From Spirochaetota bacterium (lineage in GTDB: Bacteria > Spirochaetota > GWE2-31-10 > MWDO01), in assembly GCA_017998755.1 (NCBI GenBank), contig JAGOCL010000026.1, forward strand, positions 1 through 13,634: a stretch of 13,634 nucleotides of DNA, in the 5' to 3' direction. A program made the translations under genes and the position numbers. The notes under the pieces were generated by a model that was given only the letters and a program-made list of their open reading frames with translations, was not told the origin of the DNA and ran no database searches. Shown here piece by piece: positions 1 through 8,000 of the stretch. Positions within the stretch are counted from its first letter, which is position 1. Every line of letters begins with the position of its first letter.

Positions 1-16
1 CTGCTATACTCTTCAT

Positions 17-86
17 GGATAAGTCCTTTTTTTGATTCTGTTTTTATTCGACAAATTAACTTTGTCAAAATTTAAAGGATTTATCC
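17..86. repeat. Nested inverted repeats upstream of the first gene
   Basis: GGATAAGTCC (17-26) can pair with GGATTTATCC (77-86) over 10 bp including one G-U. Inside the enclosed 50 bases a second perfect hairpin, GACAAA (50-55) with TTTGTC (61-66), has a 5-base loop. It lies about 70 bases before the start of the coiled-coil protein gene. It could be a structured RNA leader or the end of an upstream element; the left neighbour is not visible. Confidence 0.35.
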
Positions 87-154
87 ACTAAAATTACTTG
101 AAAAATTTATTTTTGCAAGAGGCTCATATTATAAAATATTTAATTGGAGGCAAT

Positions 155-1132
155 ATGTCAGATTTTGAGAAAAAAATAGATAACCATTTTGGGAATGTAA
201 ACAACAAGCTTTCAGGGGTGTCGGACTCTTTGAAAGGGATGTCTGGCGATATGAAATCAATAAAGAATACTAATAGTATGCTTTTAGATAATTCAATCGC
301 TCAAACTCAACAACTACAACAACTTCAGAATCAGATGGGGCTGGCTAACGATATTCAAAGACAAATGTTCCAAAATCAAATAAATGAAACTCAACAAAAA
401 GAGAGGCAAGCAAGATTAAAAAAGATCCTTTTCGGGATTGGAAAGATAATAAAAAAGGTGGACCAAATTCAAGAGACTGATATGAAGGCGTTTCTTATGG
501 ATAGATATAAAATGCAATTAGAAGGTTTCCTTGAACTGGCGGAAGAAGAATTAACGGAAATTAACGACAAAAAAGAAGCGTCTGAACTTCAAGATAAACT
601 TAATACTATGAATAATAGTATTGATAATAATAAATATCTAGAGTCTCCTCTTGGAAAAGAAGTAAAAGTATTAATTGAATATGAAGACGACTATAACAAG
701 TTAAAGTCGCAAATTCCTTATGAACCGAGACTTCCTATAATAGCTAAACCAAAATCTTCTATAGCTCGCAAAATTTTTGGCCTGTTTTTTATAATAATAG
801 GTTCTATGGGAAGTTGCATGGGACTAACATCGCTTTTATATACCCCAAAAAATGCTCCCATCATGATAGTTGGGTCGTTAATCTATTTAATACCGGGAAT
901 TCTGTTACTGAAAAGTTATAAAGGCGGTAAATATAAAAAAAATATGGAAGATTACAATAACGCAATGGATCAGTATAAAAAAGATGTGGAATCGTATAAT
1001 TCAATAAGAAATGAAATGGCTCCACAGATCGAGAATCATCCTTTTGAAAATAAAATGAACGAATTTAACGATAAATATCCTCAAATATTAGCTTTTGATA
1101 ATGAAGTCGATAAAGTGTTAGGGATAGCATAA
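155..1132 (+). CDS. Unrecognised coiled-coil protein with two membrane helices
   Basis: I do not recognise this 325-residue protein. Residues 1-100 are polar and helical-looking, with a Gln/Asn-rich stretch around 48-82, and are likely coiled coil. Residues 105-195 are charged and helical. Two hydrophobic segments follow at about 206-228 and 234-253, separated by a short loop containing Pro. A Lys/Glu/Tyr-rich tail (255-325) may form another coiled coil. The pattern suggests a membrane hairpin with long cytoplasmic arms on both sides. I chose the ATG at 155 because a TTGGAGG Shine-Dalgarno sequence (145-150 region) sits just upstream. A TTG at 98 in the same frame would add 19 residues but has no such site. 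The next gene starts 14 bases after the stop, so the two are probably co-transcribed. Function unknown. Confidence 0.8.
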   Translation: MSDFEKKIDNHFGNVNNKLSGVSDSLKGMSGDMKSIKNTNSMLLDNSIAQTQQLQQLQNQMGLANDIQRQMFQNQINETQQKERQARLKKILFGIGKIIKKVDQIQETDMKAFLMDRYKMQLEGFLELAEEELTEINDKKEASELQDKLNTMNNSIDNNKYLESPLGKEVKVLIEYEDDYNKLKSQIPYEPRLPIIAKPKSSIARKIFGLFFIIIGSMGSCMGLTSLLYTPKNAPIMIVGSLIYLIPGILLLKSYKGGKYKKNMEDYNNAMDQYKKDVESYNSIRNEMAPQIENHPFENKMNEFNDKYPQILAFDNEVDKVLGIA

Positions 1133-1146
1133 TACAAGAGGTTATT

Positions 1147-1770
1147 ATGAATCAAACCCAAGAAGATATTATTAATACGGTTAAATTTGCGCGAGACTAC
1201 CCCCGATTTTTTGTTGTATTCATCGGCTCTGTTATAACTATAGTTTCTTTTTTTGTTTATCCTATAGCGGGTATTATTGTTTTAGTAATTGCGCTATTAA
1301 TTACTATCAACGTTTTTCGATCTACACCCCCTTACAAAAAATTAAGAGCTCAAGGATTTATTGGTCCTGCAGATCCGCAAGAATTATTAGGTAGATGGCA
1401 TTTTGTAACCGTTTCAGCCGAGGAATCGTTTACTTTTATTGAAAGCGAGAACAATATTAATCTTATAATCGAAGGAATTTATAACGGAAGTAATGGTATG
1501 GTTGATTTTGACGTTAACTCGGACAACATATCCTCCGGTTTTATTCGTTTAGTATGTAAGAGCAGTACAGGTTGCCTTATACGGTATAATCCGGGTTCAA
1601 TCTGGTATCTAACTTTTATTATTAATAATGGTATTAGCTTTATCGCTCTTCATCAATCGAAATTTACTGAAAATGTAAAACACGGACCTTATATATTAAA
1701 ACTAGATCATAAAGATAAAAAGGATAATTTAAAAGATTTAAAGAAAACCTCTTTTTTTCGAAGAAGATAA
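1147..1770 (+). CDS. Unrecognised membrane protein with N-terminal helix pair and soluble C-terminal domain
   Basis: I do not recognise this 207-residue protein. Two hydrophobic segments at about 21-40 and 42-57 form a likely membrane hairpin. The remaining 150 residues are soluble-looking, with alternating hydrophobic residues that suggest a beta-rich fold; LLGRWHF at 80-86 followed by short strands vaguely recalls lipocalin-like domains, but this is weak. The tail is very basic and ends in three Arg. An AGAGG site lies 7 bases upstream of the ATG. The gene follows the preceding coiled-coil membrane protein by 14 bases, so the pair probably works together, since both have a two-helix membrane anchor. 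No catalytic motif is visible. Confidence 0.75.
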   Translation: MNQTQEDIINTVKFARDYPRFFVVFIGSVITIVSFFVYPIAGIIVLVIALLITINVFRSTPPYKKLRAQGFIGPADPQELLGRWHFVTVSAEESFTFIESENNINLIIEGIYNGSNGMVDFDVNSDNISSGFIRLVCKSSTGCLIRYNPGSIWYLTFIINNGISFIALHQSKFTENVKHGPYILKLDHKDKKDNLKDLKKTSFFRRR

Positions 1771-1834
1771 TGTTTTTTTACTATCAATTAAATATATGCG
1801 TTCTTGGCGAAACGAATAAGATCATATAATTCTA

Positions 1835-2425
1835 TTAAGAATTTGCATTAACTATCAGATTTTCCGCCTTCAATTTTTCATAATAATTCGCAAAAGTCAA
1901 CGCCATATAAGGCGCAAGATAAATGAATGCTATATAAAACGTAACCGCGCAGAGTACAAACCACCAAAAAAAGCTCAATCCAAGAATAAAATATTCTCCT
2001 TTATGCCCCATCATCATTTGCTCGCTCATTTTCATAGCTTCCGAAGGTTTCATATCCGGATTATCTCTCATAATGTAAAAAGTTTGCGACAACGCCAACG
2101 ATTTGATAATACCAGGGATGATCAGAGCCAAACACCATAAAAGTATCTTTAGCCCCATCAACAGATACGCTATCAAACTATTGGTAAAATTGTTAAATCC
2201 TTCAAATAGATTATTAAAAGAGGGGTTGTTGTTTCTAACGACGTTTAATAAAAAAATCGAAAGTCCCAACATTAAAGGGCCTCCTAAAATTAACGGCCCA
2301 ATCCCCGTAGCCGACGTCGACCCTAAAATAATAGAATTAACCAAAATAACTCCGAGAACAAGCCAAAACTTGCCTTTCATCTGATCTTTTGCGGCCTGTT
2401 TAATCTCGCTTCTTACAATAGCCAT
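1835..2425 (-). CDS. DUF975-family integral membrane protein
   Basis: A 196-residue polytopic membrane protein. Hydrophobic segments lie at about 18-38, 43-63, 83-110 and 145-178. The N-terminal helix (RSEIKQAAKDQMKGKFW, residues 5-21) and the middle part, IIPGIIKSLALSQTFYIMRDNP at 102-123 followed by a Ser-Glu-Met helix, match my knowledge of the DUF975 family: a helix leading into the membrane, and a conserved segment with Pro-Gly and a 'D-x-P-x-M-x-x-x-E-A' region. The molecular role of that family is not established. The start at 2425 is supported by an AAGGAG site on the minus strand at 2432-2437, 6 bases from the ATG. It converges with the 1147-1770 gene and is divergent from the glucosidase gene, so it is likely transcribed alone. 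Confidence 0.8.
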   Translation of the reverse strand: MAIVRSEIKQAAKDQMKGKFWLVLGVILVNSIILGSTSATGIGPLILGGPLMLGLSIFLLNVVRNNNPSFNNLFEGFNNFTNSLIAYLLMGLKILLWCLALIIPGIIKSLALSQTFYIMRDNPDMKPSEAMKMSEQMMMGHKGEYFILGLSFFWWFVLCAVTFYIAFIYLAPYMALTFANYYEKLKAENLIVNANS

Positions 2426-2740
2426 CTCTTTCTCCTTAAATATTAAATTCTACGCTCTATAAATAAGCGTATAAATTTAATATAATAATAAATGTTACAG
2501 AATGTCAATAAAATTGATAAATTGAGATAAAATTTAATTATTTTTGAATTATTTTGACATTTATTAACTTTTTTTCAAACAGTAAACGCTATTCAAAATC
2601 AGAATAAAGCTCGGTTCTTCTATTTTACTTCTATACCTTCTTTACCGACAAATTTAAAGAAATTAGATAATAAAATTTATTCATAATTAATTTATAATAT
2701 TTACGACAATTCTGATATAATCAAATTTGAGGTATAATAA
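2426..2740. other. Divergent A+T-rich intergenic spacer
   Basis: This 315-base gap separates the DUF975 gene (minus) from the exported glucosidase gene (plus). It contains the minus-strand promoter described separately and an 8-bp inverted repeat, AATGTCAA at 2501-2508 and TTGACATT at 2554-2561. The repeat includes TTGACA on each strand, but the plus-strand copy has no usable -10 box downstream. TATAAT boxes occur on the plus strand at 2693-2698 and 2716-2721, the latter preceded by TG as an extended -10. Its predicted start point would fall at the Shine-Dalgarno site TTGAGG (2727-2732), so I do not assign the glucosidase promoter firmly. No open reading frame or RNA gene is evident. Confidence 0.5.
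2479..2508 (-). promoter_or_regulatory. Probable promoter of the DUF975 gene
   Basis: On the minus strand a perfect TTGACA (2503-2508 on the plus strand as TGTCAA) is followed after 17 or 18 bases by TTATAT or TATATT (2479-2485). This fits a housekeeping sigma-70-type promoter and would give a leader of roughly 45 bases before the ATG at 2425. The -10 match is only moderate and the whole spacer is A+T-rich. Confidence 0.5.
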
Positions 2741-5344
2741 ATGAGAAAACTAATTATTTTTATTCTTTCCATCACGATTGCGTTAAATATTAATTCGGCG
2801 CCGGATATCGATACTTTTTTTGACGACGTCGCGATAATTATAGAAAAGGGCGAAAAAAAGCAGTTCGTTTTCGGCGATAATCTTGCGGGGTATTTTGAGG
2901 GATATACTCATTCTTATAAAAAAGGGATGGGATATACTATAAAGAAATCCGCTACATTTTCCGACTTTGTCAGTTTTAGTAATAATAAAATTAATAACAA
3001 ACTCGAAACGTCGTATGCAAAGCTCTTTCCCTACGGTATAAAAAATGCGTATAACGATAAACTATGTGATTCTTTGTCGCTTTTGAGTAAAAAAAACTCG
3101 ATTTATATAGCCGTTCGCGCCGATAACGCCGATATTCTTTCGATTCTTCCCGTTTTACTTTTAAAAAGAGACGCCGTCGATCTTGAAATTCAAGATAATC
3201 TTATCGTAATAATTCCAAAAAAAGAAAATCCGGACTCCCCTTCTTACATCGCCATATCCTCGGCGATTCCGTTTTCTTGCGAAGAACTTACTAAGGAAAA
3301 AAACGGCGAGCTGAAGCCGTATATAGATATTAACGATAGTTTTGTAAAACTATATTTTTCGACAAAAGAGAAATCAAACGATTTTAATCTTTATATCTCT
3401 TTCGATTATTCCAAAGACGGCGCGGTAAAAAAAGTTACAGAACTCGTCGGCGCGGATTATGTAAAAATTCATAAAGAAAACCTCTATTCTTTTCTGACAA
3501 ATAGTTATCTCTGGACCGACGACGCGGATTTTAACAAAGCGCTTACTTGGTCAAAATATTCCGCATACGCGCTTGTCGTCGAAGACTACGGTCTTGGAAT
3601 ATGGGCCGGGCTTCCATGGTTTAGAGACAACTGGGGGAGAGATACTTTTATATCTCTTCCCGGAACCTTGCTTGTTACCGGCGGATTCTCCGACGCAAAA
3701 ACCGTTATTACCAATTTTTCAAATTATCAGAACAGAGGAAAGATAAAACTGGACGTAGCGTATAAAAACGAAGAAGAAAAAAAAAGCGCTGAAAGTTATA
3801 TAACGACGAACATAGGGAAAGCGATCATCTATAAAGACGACCGACTTCAATACAATCTCGACGACAAATATCTGAACGACGAAGTTCTCCTCGCCGATCT
3901 AGTAAATAAATTCCAAAACGAAATAAAAGATGTCGACGTAAAAACATTTCTCGATACTTCGCGATTTTACGGGAGGATACCCAACAGAGTGCAGTCGGAT
4001 AACATAATTTACAACACTACCGACGGTACGCCGTGGTGCATAAGAGAAATGTACGAATATATCCGTTATACCGGCGACATGGAGTTTGCAAAAGAGATAT
4101 ATCCCGTCGTAAAACTTGCTATAGAAGGGGCGATTCTCAATTATGTAGACGAAAATGGTTTTCTTACTCACGAAGACGCCGACACTTGGATGGACGCCAA
4201 ACTCATGGGTAAATCCCCATGGTCGCCGAGAGGAAACCGCGCAAACGACATTCAAGCGCTGTGGTTTGTATCGCTTAAGATAGCGACGTATTTTGCCGAA
4301 CTGAACGGCGACGCGGCCAACGCCGCCAAATGGAACGAAATTTCCGAAAAACTCAAGACAAATTATCCGAAGTTCTTTTGGGACGCTAAAAAGAAGTTGG
4401 CGGCGGATCGTATAGATAAAAACGGTAAAATGGATTTGAGAATAAGACCGAATCAACTAGCGCTTATTTCCATTCCTTTCGAAGAACGGTTGCTCGATAA
4501 CGAGATCGAAGCTCAGATTTTGAAGAAAACTGTCGGCGAACTTCTTTTTGAATACGGTATCTGCTCTTTATCCCAGAAAGATCCATATTTCCATCCGTAT
4601 CACGATAATATCTCGAATTATAACAAGGACGCCGCGTATCATAACGGAACGATCTGGGGATGGAACGCGGGATTTACTATCTCCGCTCTTACAAGATACG
4701 GTTACGCCGACTTTGCTTATCAACTTACAAGAAATCTGACGAATCAGATTTTGAATATGGGTTGTATCGGCTCTATGAGCGAACTCCTCGACGCGTTTCC
4801 GACAAAGGAAGGCAAACTAAAGCCGTCGGGAACTTACTCGCAGGCGTGGAGCGTCGCGGAGTTTAACAGAAACGCGTATCAGGATTACGCCGGATTTAAT
4901 CCAAACCTGATAAAGGACGAAATAATTATGTCTCCGTCTATTCCCGTCGCTTGGAAATCTTTTACCGGAGAATTCGCCTTTGGTAAAAACGCTAAGTTTT
5001 ATTCGTTTTATAAGAAGGAGGGCTACTTCGATCTATACGAACTCAGTTTCTCAAAGTACGATAAGCCGTTATCTATAAAATTCGTCGTTACTCAAAATAA
5101 AGTTAAAAATATGATAATATTTCCGATAAATCCCGATGAAAAAATAACCGTAAAAATTAATAATAAAGACGGCTCGATTTACCTTGACGATAAACTCGTA
5201 GAAAACAAAGAGTTGTATATGGATTCGTATGAAAAAGTTATCGGTCAATTGAAATTCGCTAAACCGGATACAAAAAAAAGCTATAAACCGTTGAAAGAGA
5301 GAGATTATCTCAAAAAAATTGTAGAAAGCGGAAAATATTTTTGA
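2741..5344 (+). CDS. Exported amylo-alpha-1,6-glucosidase / glycogen-debranching-like enzyme
   Basis: An 867-residue protein of the GDE_C (amylo-alpha-1,6-glucosidase, GH133-like) type, expected to hydrolyse alpha-1,6-linked glucose at glucan branch points. Residues 1-20 are a typical signal peptide (MRK, hydrophobic core, then NSAPD). Residues 25-270 form a beta-rich N-terminal region. The (alpha/alpha)6-barrel follows: AGLPWFRDNWGRD at 289-301, DADTWMDAK at 479-487, NRANDIQALW near 500, GTIWGWNAG at 636-644 and QAWSVAE at 701-707 are the family's signature blocks. The Asp of TWMDA is a likely catalytic residue. A beta-rich tail of about 130 residues ends the protein. The start is set by TTGAGG 8 bases upstream. 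The export signal is odd for an enzyme usually met in cytoplasmic glycogen turnover, and points to periplasmic or secreted glucan degradation. True substrate unknown. Confidence 0.87.
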   Translation: MRKLIIFILSITIALNINSAPDIDTFFDDVAIIIEKGEKKQFVFGDNLAGYFEGYTHSYKKGMGYTIKKSATFSDFVSFSNNKINNKLETSYAKLFPYGIKNAYNDKLCDSLSLLSKKNSIYIAVRADNADILSILPVLLLKRDAVDLEIQDNLIVIIPKKENPDSPSYIAISSAIPFSCEELTKEKNGELKPYIDINDSFVKLYFSTKEKSNDFNLYISFDYSKDGAVKKVTELVGADYVKIHKENLYSFLTNSYLWTDDADFNKALTWSKYSAYALVVEDYGLGIWAGLPWFRDNWGRDTFISLPGTLLVTGGFSDAKTVITNFSNYQNRGKIKLDVAYKNEEEKKSAESYITTNIGKAIIYKDDRLQYNLDDKYLNDEVLLADLVNKFQNEIKDVDVKTFLDTSRFYGRIPNRVQSDNIIYNTTDGTPWCIREMYEYIRYTGDMEFAKEIYPVVKLAIEGAILNYVDENGFLTHEDADTWMDAKLMGKSPWSPRGNRANDIQALWFVSLKIATYFAELNGDAANAAKWNEISEKLKTNYPKFFWDAKKKLAADRIDKNGKMDLRIRPNQLALISIPFEERLLDNEIEAQILKKTVGELLFEYGICSLSQKDPYFHPYHDNISNYNKDAAYHNGTIWGWNAGFTISALTRYGYADFAYQLTRNLTNQILNMGCIGSMSELLDAFPTKEGKLKPSGTYSQAWSVAEFNRNAYQDYAGFNPNLIKDEIIMSPSIPVAWKSFTGEFAFGKNAKFYSFYKKEGYFDLYELSFSKYDKPLSIKFVVTQNKVKNMIIFPINPDEKITVKINNKDGSIYLDDKLVENKELYMDSYEKVIGQLKFAKPDTKKSYKPLKERDYLKKIVESGKYF

Positions 5345-5397
5345 TTATAGTAAAGTTAAGAATAGTTCTCGAGTAAAAAATTAATTAAAGGGGTTCG

Positions 5398-6105
5398 TTA
5401 CTTCTTGATCTTGCCTTTAACGACGATAAGCAGTATTTGAGATAGGATATTGGTTCGCTCGTAGGATTTATACCCCAAGAGGTCGCAAAACTCCTGTAAG
5501 CTGTTGACGTCGCGCGAGTTGAAGAAGAAGTTGCCGTTGCCGATTATCTTTATATCATATTCGCAATCTTCAAGTTTCTTCAGTTTGCGTTGAAAATCAA
5601 AAATTACCGAACTGAATTTATCGTTGCCTTTATTTTTGAAATAATTATAAAATTTATTTATAGGTTTCTTGAGATATACAAGTTCGGAAAAAATAAATCC
5701 TCCGTTATTTTTCAATATTCTTTTGATCTCTTTGAGTAAAAATCTGCTTTTTGAAGGATCGCCCAATATATTTTTTCCGATTATCAGATCTATCGAGGCG
5801 CTCTTTAAAAGACCTTCATTAATTTCGCCGTTTATTATCTGAATATTTTTAGATCCAAACTCGTTCCTCAAATTCAGAGCGTTAGATAGATCTTTTTCAA
5901 ATACAGTCAAAGAGAGGTTTTTATACCTTTTAGCTGATATTTGCTTTATAATTGCAGTCTCAGGAGCGTTTAGGCATAAAATATTTGAGTTTTCTTTAAT
6001 ATAAGGCCTTATATCTCCGTAATTCGGAATTGTCTTTTCGTAAGAGAAAGATTCTTGATTTTCATTATTGATACGAATATCAATATTTTTTAATAAATTC
6101 GGCAT
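5398..6105 (-). CDS. Divergent class I SAM-dependent methyltransferase-like protein
   Basis: A 235-residue protein with the layout of a Rossmann-fold methyltransferase: strand and motif I at 41-49 (NILCLNAPE), an acidic residue ending strand 2 (TVFEKD, Glu70), INGEINE at 91-97, SIDLIIGKNIL at 104-114 for motif IV, and the post-motif helix and strand LKEIKRILKNNGGFIFSE at 124-141. Motif I lacks the usual Gly-x-Gly loop; its place is taken by Asn-Ala-Pro-Glu, so SAM binding is uncertain and the protein may be a degenerate or unusual methyltransferase. The C-terminal third resembles no domain I know. It lies 65 bases after the cyclic-nucleotide-binding gene, same strand, with a possible promoter of its own in the gap. 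A weak AGAG site precedes the ATG. Substrate unknown. Confidence 0.65.
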   Translation of the reverse strand: MPNLLKNIDIRINNENQESFSYEKTIPNYGDIRPYIKENSNILCLNAPETAIIKQISAKRYKNLSLTVFEKDLSNALNLRNEFGSKNIQIINGEINEGLLKSASIDLIIGKNILGDPSKSRFLLKEIKRILKNNGGFIFSELVYLKKPINKFYNYFKNKGNDKFSSVIFDFQRKLKKLEDCEYDIKIIGNGNFFFNSRDVNSLQEFCDLLGYKSYERTNILSQILLIVVKGKIKK

Positions 6106-6126
6106 ATAATAATCTCTATAAAATAA

Positions 6127-6155
6127 ATTATATAATAATTATCGTAATAATCCAA
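6127..6155 (-). promoter_or_regulatory. Possible promoter of the methyltransferase-like gene
   Basis: On the minus strand, TTGGAT (6150-6155) is separated by 17 bases from a perfect TATAAT (6127-6132). The predicted start would be about 15 bases before the ATG at 6105. The -35 match is poor and the spacer is A+T-rich, so this is tentative. If real, the methyltransferase-like gene can be transcribed apart from pyrBI. Confidence 0.3.
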
Positions 6156-6170
6156 ATTTTAACAAAATAT

Positions 6171-6563
6171 TTAATCTTTTCCCAACAAAATTTTACGTAA
6201 TATTTTCGAATCCGATATTTGACCTTGTAATTCGTCAAGAGCTTGCGTTCTTATTGCCAAACTTGTCAGAACTTTCCACGCTATTTCAGGTTTCCTCGAT
6301 ATCAAATCAAGAAAACCGTTTCTGTCAAGTTGATTTACTATCGCCTCTTCGCTTGCCACCATAACCGTCGCGGCTCTTTCGACGCCGATAATCATAGATA
6401 TTTCTCCGAAAACGTCTCCGTCGCGTAAATATCCGCAATCTATTATAACCCCGTTGACCGCTCTCTGTACAGCTAATTTCCCTTTTTCAAGCACATAGAG
6501 ATATTTATCTTTAATATCGCCTTGCCTTATAACTAATTCGCCTTTATACAAAGTTTTTTTCAT
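6171..6563 (-). CDS. Stand-alone cyclic-nucleotide-binding domain protein
   Basis: A 130-residue protein made of essentially one cyclic-nucleotide-binding domain (Crp/cNMP type). The beta-roll opens with the KGELVIRQGD pattern (7-16), then the KGKL turn at 27-30. The phosphate-binding cassette FGEISMIIGVERAATV spans 52-67, with Glu54 and Arg63 in the positions that contact ribose and cyclic phosphate in cAMP-binding relatives, so ligand binding is plausible. About 50 residues of helix follow, but there is no helix-turn-helix or other output domain. It therefore cannot act as a Crp-like DNA-binding factor alone and must act through a partner or as a ligand sink. A GGGAG site lies just upstream of the ATG. 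It follows pyrI by 46 bases on the same strand and may be in the pyrBI operon. Confidence 0.85.
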   Translation of the reverse strand: MKKTLYKGELVIRQGDIKDKYLYVLEKGKLAVQRAVNGVIIDCGYLRDGDVFGEISMIIGVERAATVMVASEEAIVNQLDRNGFLDLISRKPEIAWKVLTSLAIRTQALDELQGQISDSKILRKILLGKD

Positions 6564-6609
6564 TATAGCTCCCGTTATCTTTACTTTTTTATTGATAAGT
6601 TTATAAAAA

Positions 6610-7074
6610 TTATTTGATCAGATCCGGAGTTACTACCGTTTCTCTTTCGCAATAGTGGCATCGAACCGTCGTTTTGTTCATATCGGCTCTTTCCACGATA
6701 AATTTAGTGTCGCAATCTCTATAGTTATTTGTAACGCATATAGGATTTGGACATCGTAGTATCGAATTTATTACTTCGGGCATCTCAATTTTTCTTTTTT
6801 CGATAACCGCGCCGTCTTTTATAATGTTTATCGAAGCGTTTGGAGAAAAGAGCGCGATAATATCGGTATGGCTTTTCTCTAAATAGACGTTCTCAATTTT
6901 TATTATATCTTTTTTACCGGTTTTTGACGAATCAAAATTCAGTCCTATCGATATAATCCCCTGCTCTTTTATACCGAGAATATCGATAATTTTCAGAGCC
7001 ATCGGCGAAGATATATGGTCAATTACCGTGCCGTTTTGAATTTTAAAAACTTTATAAAGTCTTTCTTCGCTCAT
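6610..7074 (-). CDS. pyrI: Aspartate carbamoyltransferase regulatory chain
   Basis: A 154-residue regulatory subunit of aspartate transcarbamoylase. It binds nucleotide effectors (CTP/UTP inhibitors, ATP activator in the E. coli enzyme) and links catalytic trimers through a zinc domain. The allosteric-domain signature NGTVIDHI is at 14-21, with Asp19 and His20 in the same positions as E. coli nucleotide-contact residues; Lys54/55 and Lys59 sit where E. coli has Lys56 and Lys60. The C-terminal zinc site is complete: Cys108, Cys113, Cys139 and Cys142 in the CPNPIC and CHYC pattern. Length matches the family. The ATG overlaps the pyrB stop (ATGA, 7071-7074), indicating translational coupling and balanced subunit synthesis in the cytoplasm. 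Confidence 0.96.
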   Translation of the reverse strand: MSEERLYKVFKIQNGTVIDHISSPMALKIIDILGIKEQGIISIGLNFDSSKTGKKDIIKIENVYLEKSHTDIIALFSPNASINIIKDGAVIEKRKIEMPEVINSILRCPNPICVTNNYRDCDTKFIVERADMNKTTVRCHYCERETVVTPDLIK

Positions 7075-7988
7075 TGTATTGCCCCCATAATTAATCCTAA
7101 TATCGCTTGCCTAACGGGTATTCCGTTATGCGCTTGTTCAAAATATATGGCGTTTTCAAGTTTATCTATCGACGGATCGATTTCGTCGAGTCTCGGTAAA
7201 GGATGCATTATTTTCACTTTAGGATTTAATACGTTCATCGTTTCTTCGTTTATTTTGTAAGATCCCGCCACTTTTTCATATTCCTGCAAATCGCCAAATC
7301 TCTCTTTTTGTATCCTCGTAACGTATAAAACGTCGAGATCTTTTCCAACCTCTTCGATAGAAGACGCTTCCACAAATTTTATCCCCGAACGCTCTAAATG
7401 GTTTTTGAAATCTATCGGTATTCTAAGAAGTTTTGGCGAAATCAAAGTTATTTTGACGTTATAATAAGATAGCGCCATAGATAAAGAGTGGGTAGTTCTA
7501 CCGTATTTGAGATCCCCCATCAAACCTATATTTAGCCCGTCGATTTTACCAAATTGCTCTTTGATCGTATAAAGGTCGAGCAAAGTCTGAGTTGGATGCT
7601 GATTGGCCCCGTCGCCGGCATTAATTATCGGTTTTGACGAGACTTCCGACGCCACCCTCGCCGCCCCCTCGTATGGATGACGAATAACGATTGCGTCGCA
7701 ATACCCGCATACGGTTTTTATAGAATCTTTAAGCGTCTCGCCTTTTTGTATCGAAGAACTAGACGGATCGGCAATACCGAAATATTTACCGCCTAACAAA
7801 GATATAGCCGAATCAAATGAGAGCCGAGTCCTTGTAGAAGGTTCAAAAAACAAACTGGCGAGAGTTTTCCCTTGGAGAGCGTCTGGGTATTGATTGCTCT
7901 TTACCTCGTAAGCTTTCTTCAATATGTATTCGATCTCGTCTTTTTTCAAATCTCTTAAAGAGATTATGCTTTTACCTTTAAAATTCAT
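7071..7988 (-). CDS. pyrB: Aspartate carbamoyltransferase catalytic chain
   Basis: A 305-residue catalytic subunit that joins carbamoyl phosphate and aspartate to give carbamoyl-aspartate, the committed step of pyrimidine synthesis. The carbamoyl-phosphate motif STRTR is at 51-55, the mobile-loop QKGET has Lys82, HPTQ begins at His131, DLKYGRTTHS carries Arg164, TRIQ gives Arg225 and Gln227, and HPLPR is at 262-266. These correspond in order to the E. coli active-site residues, so the enzyme should be fully active. An AAAGG site (plus-strand 7997-8001) is 8 bases before the ATG. The gene overlaps pyrI by 4 bases and lies behind a promoter and a leader terminator hairpin, which suggests attenuation control. 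Confidence 0.97.
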   Translation of the reverse strand: MNFKGKSIISLRDLKKDEIEYILKKAYEVKSNQYPDALQGKTLASLFFEPSTRTRLSFDSAISLLGGKYFGIADPSSSSIQKGETLKDSIKTVCGYCDAIVIRHPYEGAARVASEVSSKPIINAGDGANQHPTQTLLDLYTIKEQFGKIDGLNIGLMGDLKYGRTTHSLSMALSYYNVKITLISPKLLRIPIDFKNHLERSGIKFVEASSIEEVGKDLDVLYVTRIQKERFGDLQEYEKVAGSYKINEETMNVLNPKVKIMHPLPRLDEIDPSIDKLENAIYFEQAHNGIPVRQAILGLIMGAIQ

Positions 7989-8000
7989 ATTGTTTACCTT

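Noticed and set aside
98..154. TTG-initiated N-terminal extension of the first gene
   Set aside because: No Shine-Dalgarno site precedes it, whereas the ATG at 155 has TTGGAGG close upstream.
1828..1843. AATTCT/AGAATT hairpin between the converging genes as a terminator
   Set aside because: Only 6 A+T-rich base pairs, no T run after it, and it overlaps the stop codon of the minus gene.
2554..2582. TTGACA at 2554 as a plus-strand promoter for the glucosidase
   Set aside because: No acceptable -10 box is found 16 to 19 bases downstream.
3899..4456. 185-codon minus-strand frame inside the glucosidase gene
   Set aside because: It is antisense to conserved GDE_C motifs; its composition looks like a mirror of the real gene and it has no recognisable domain.
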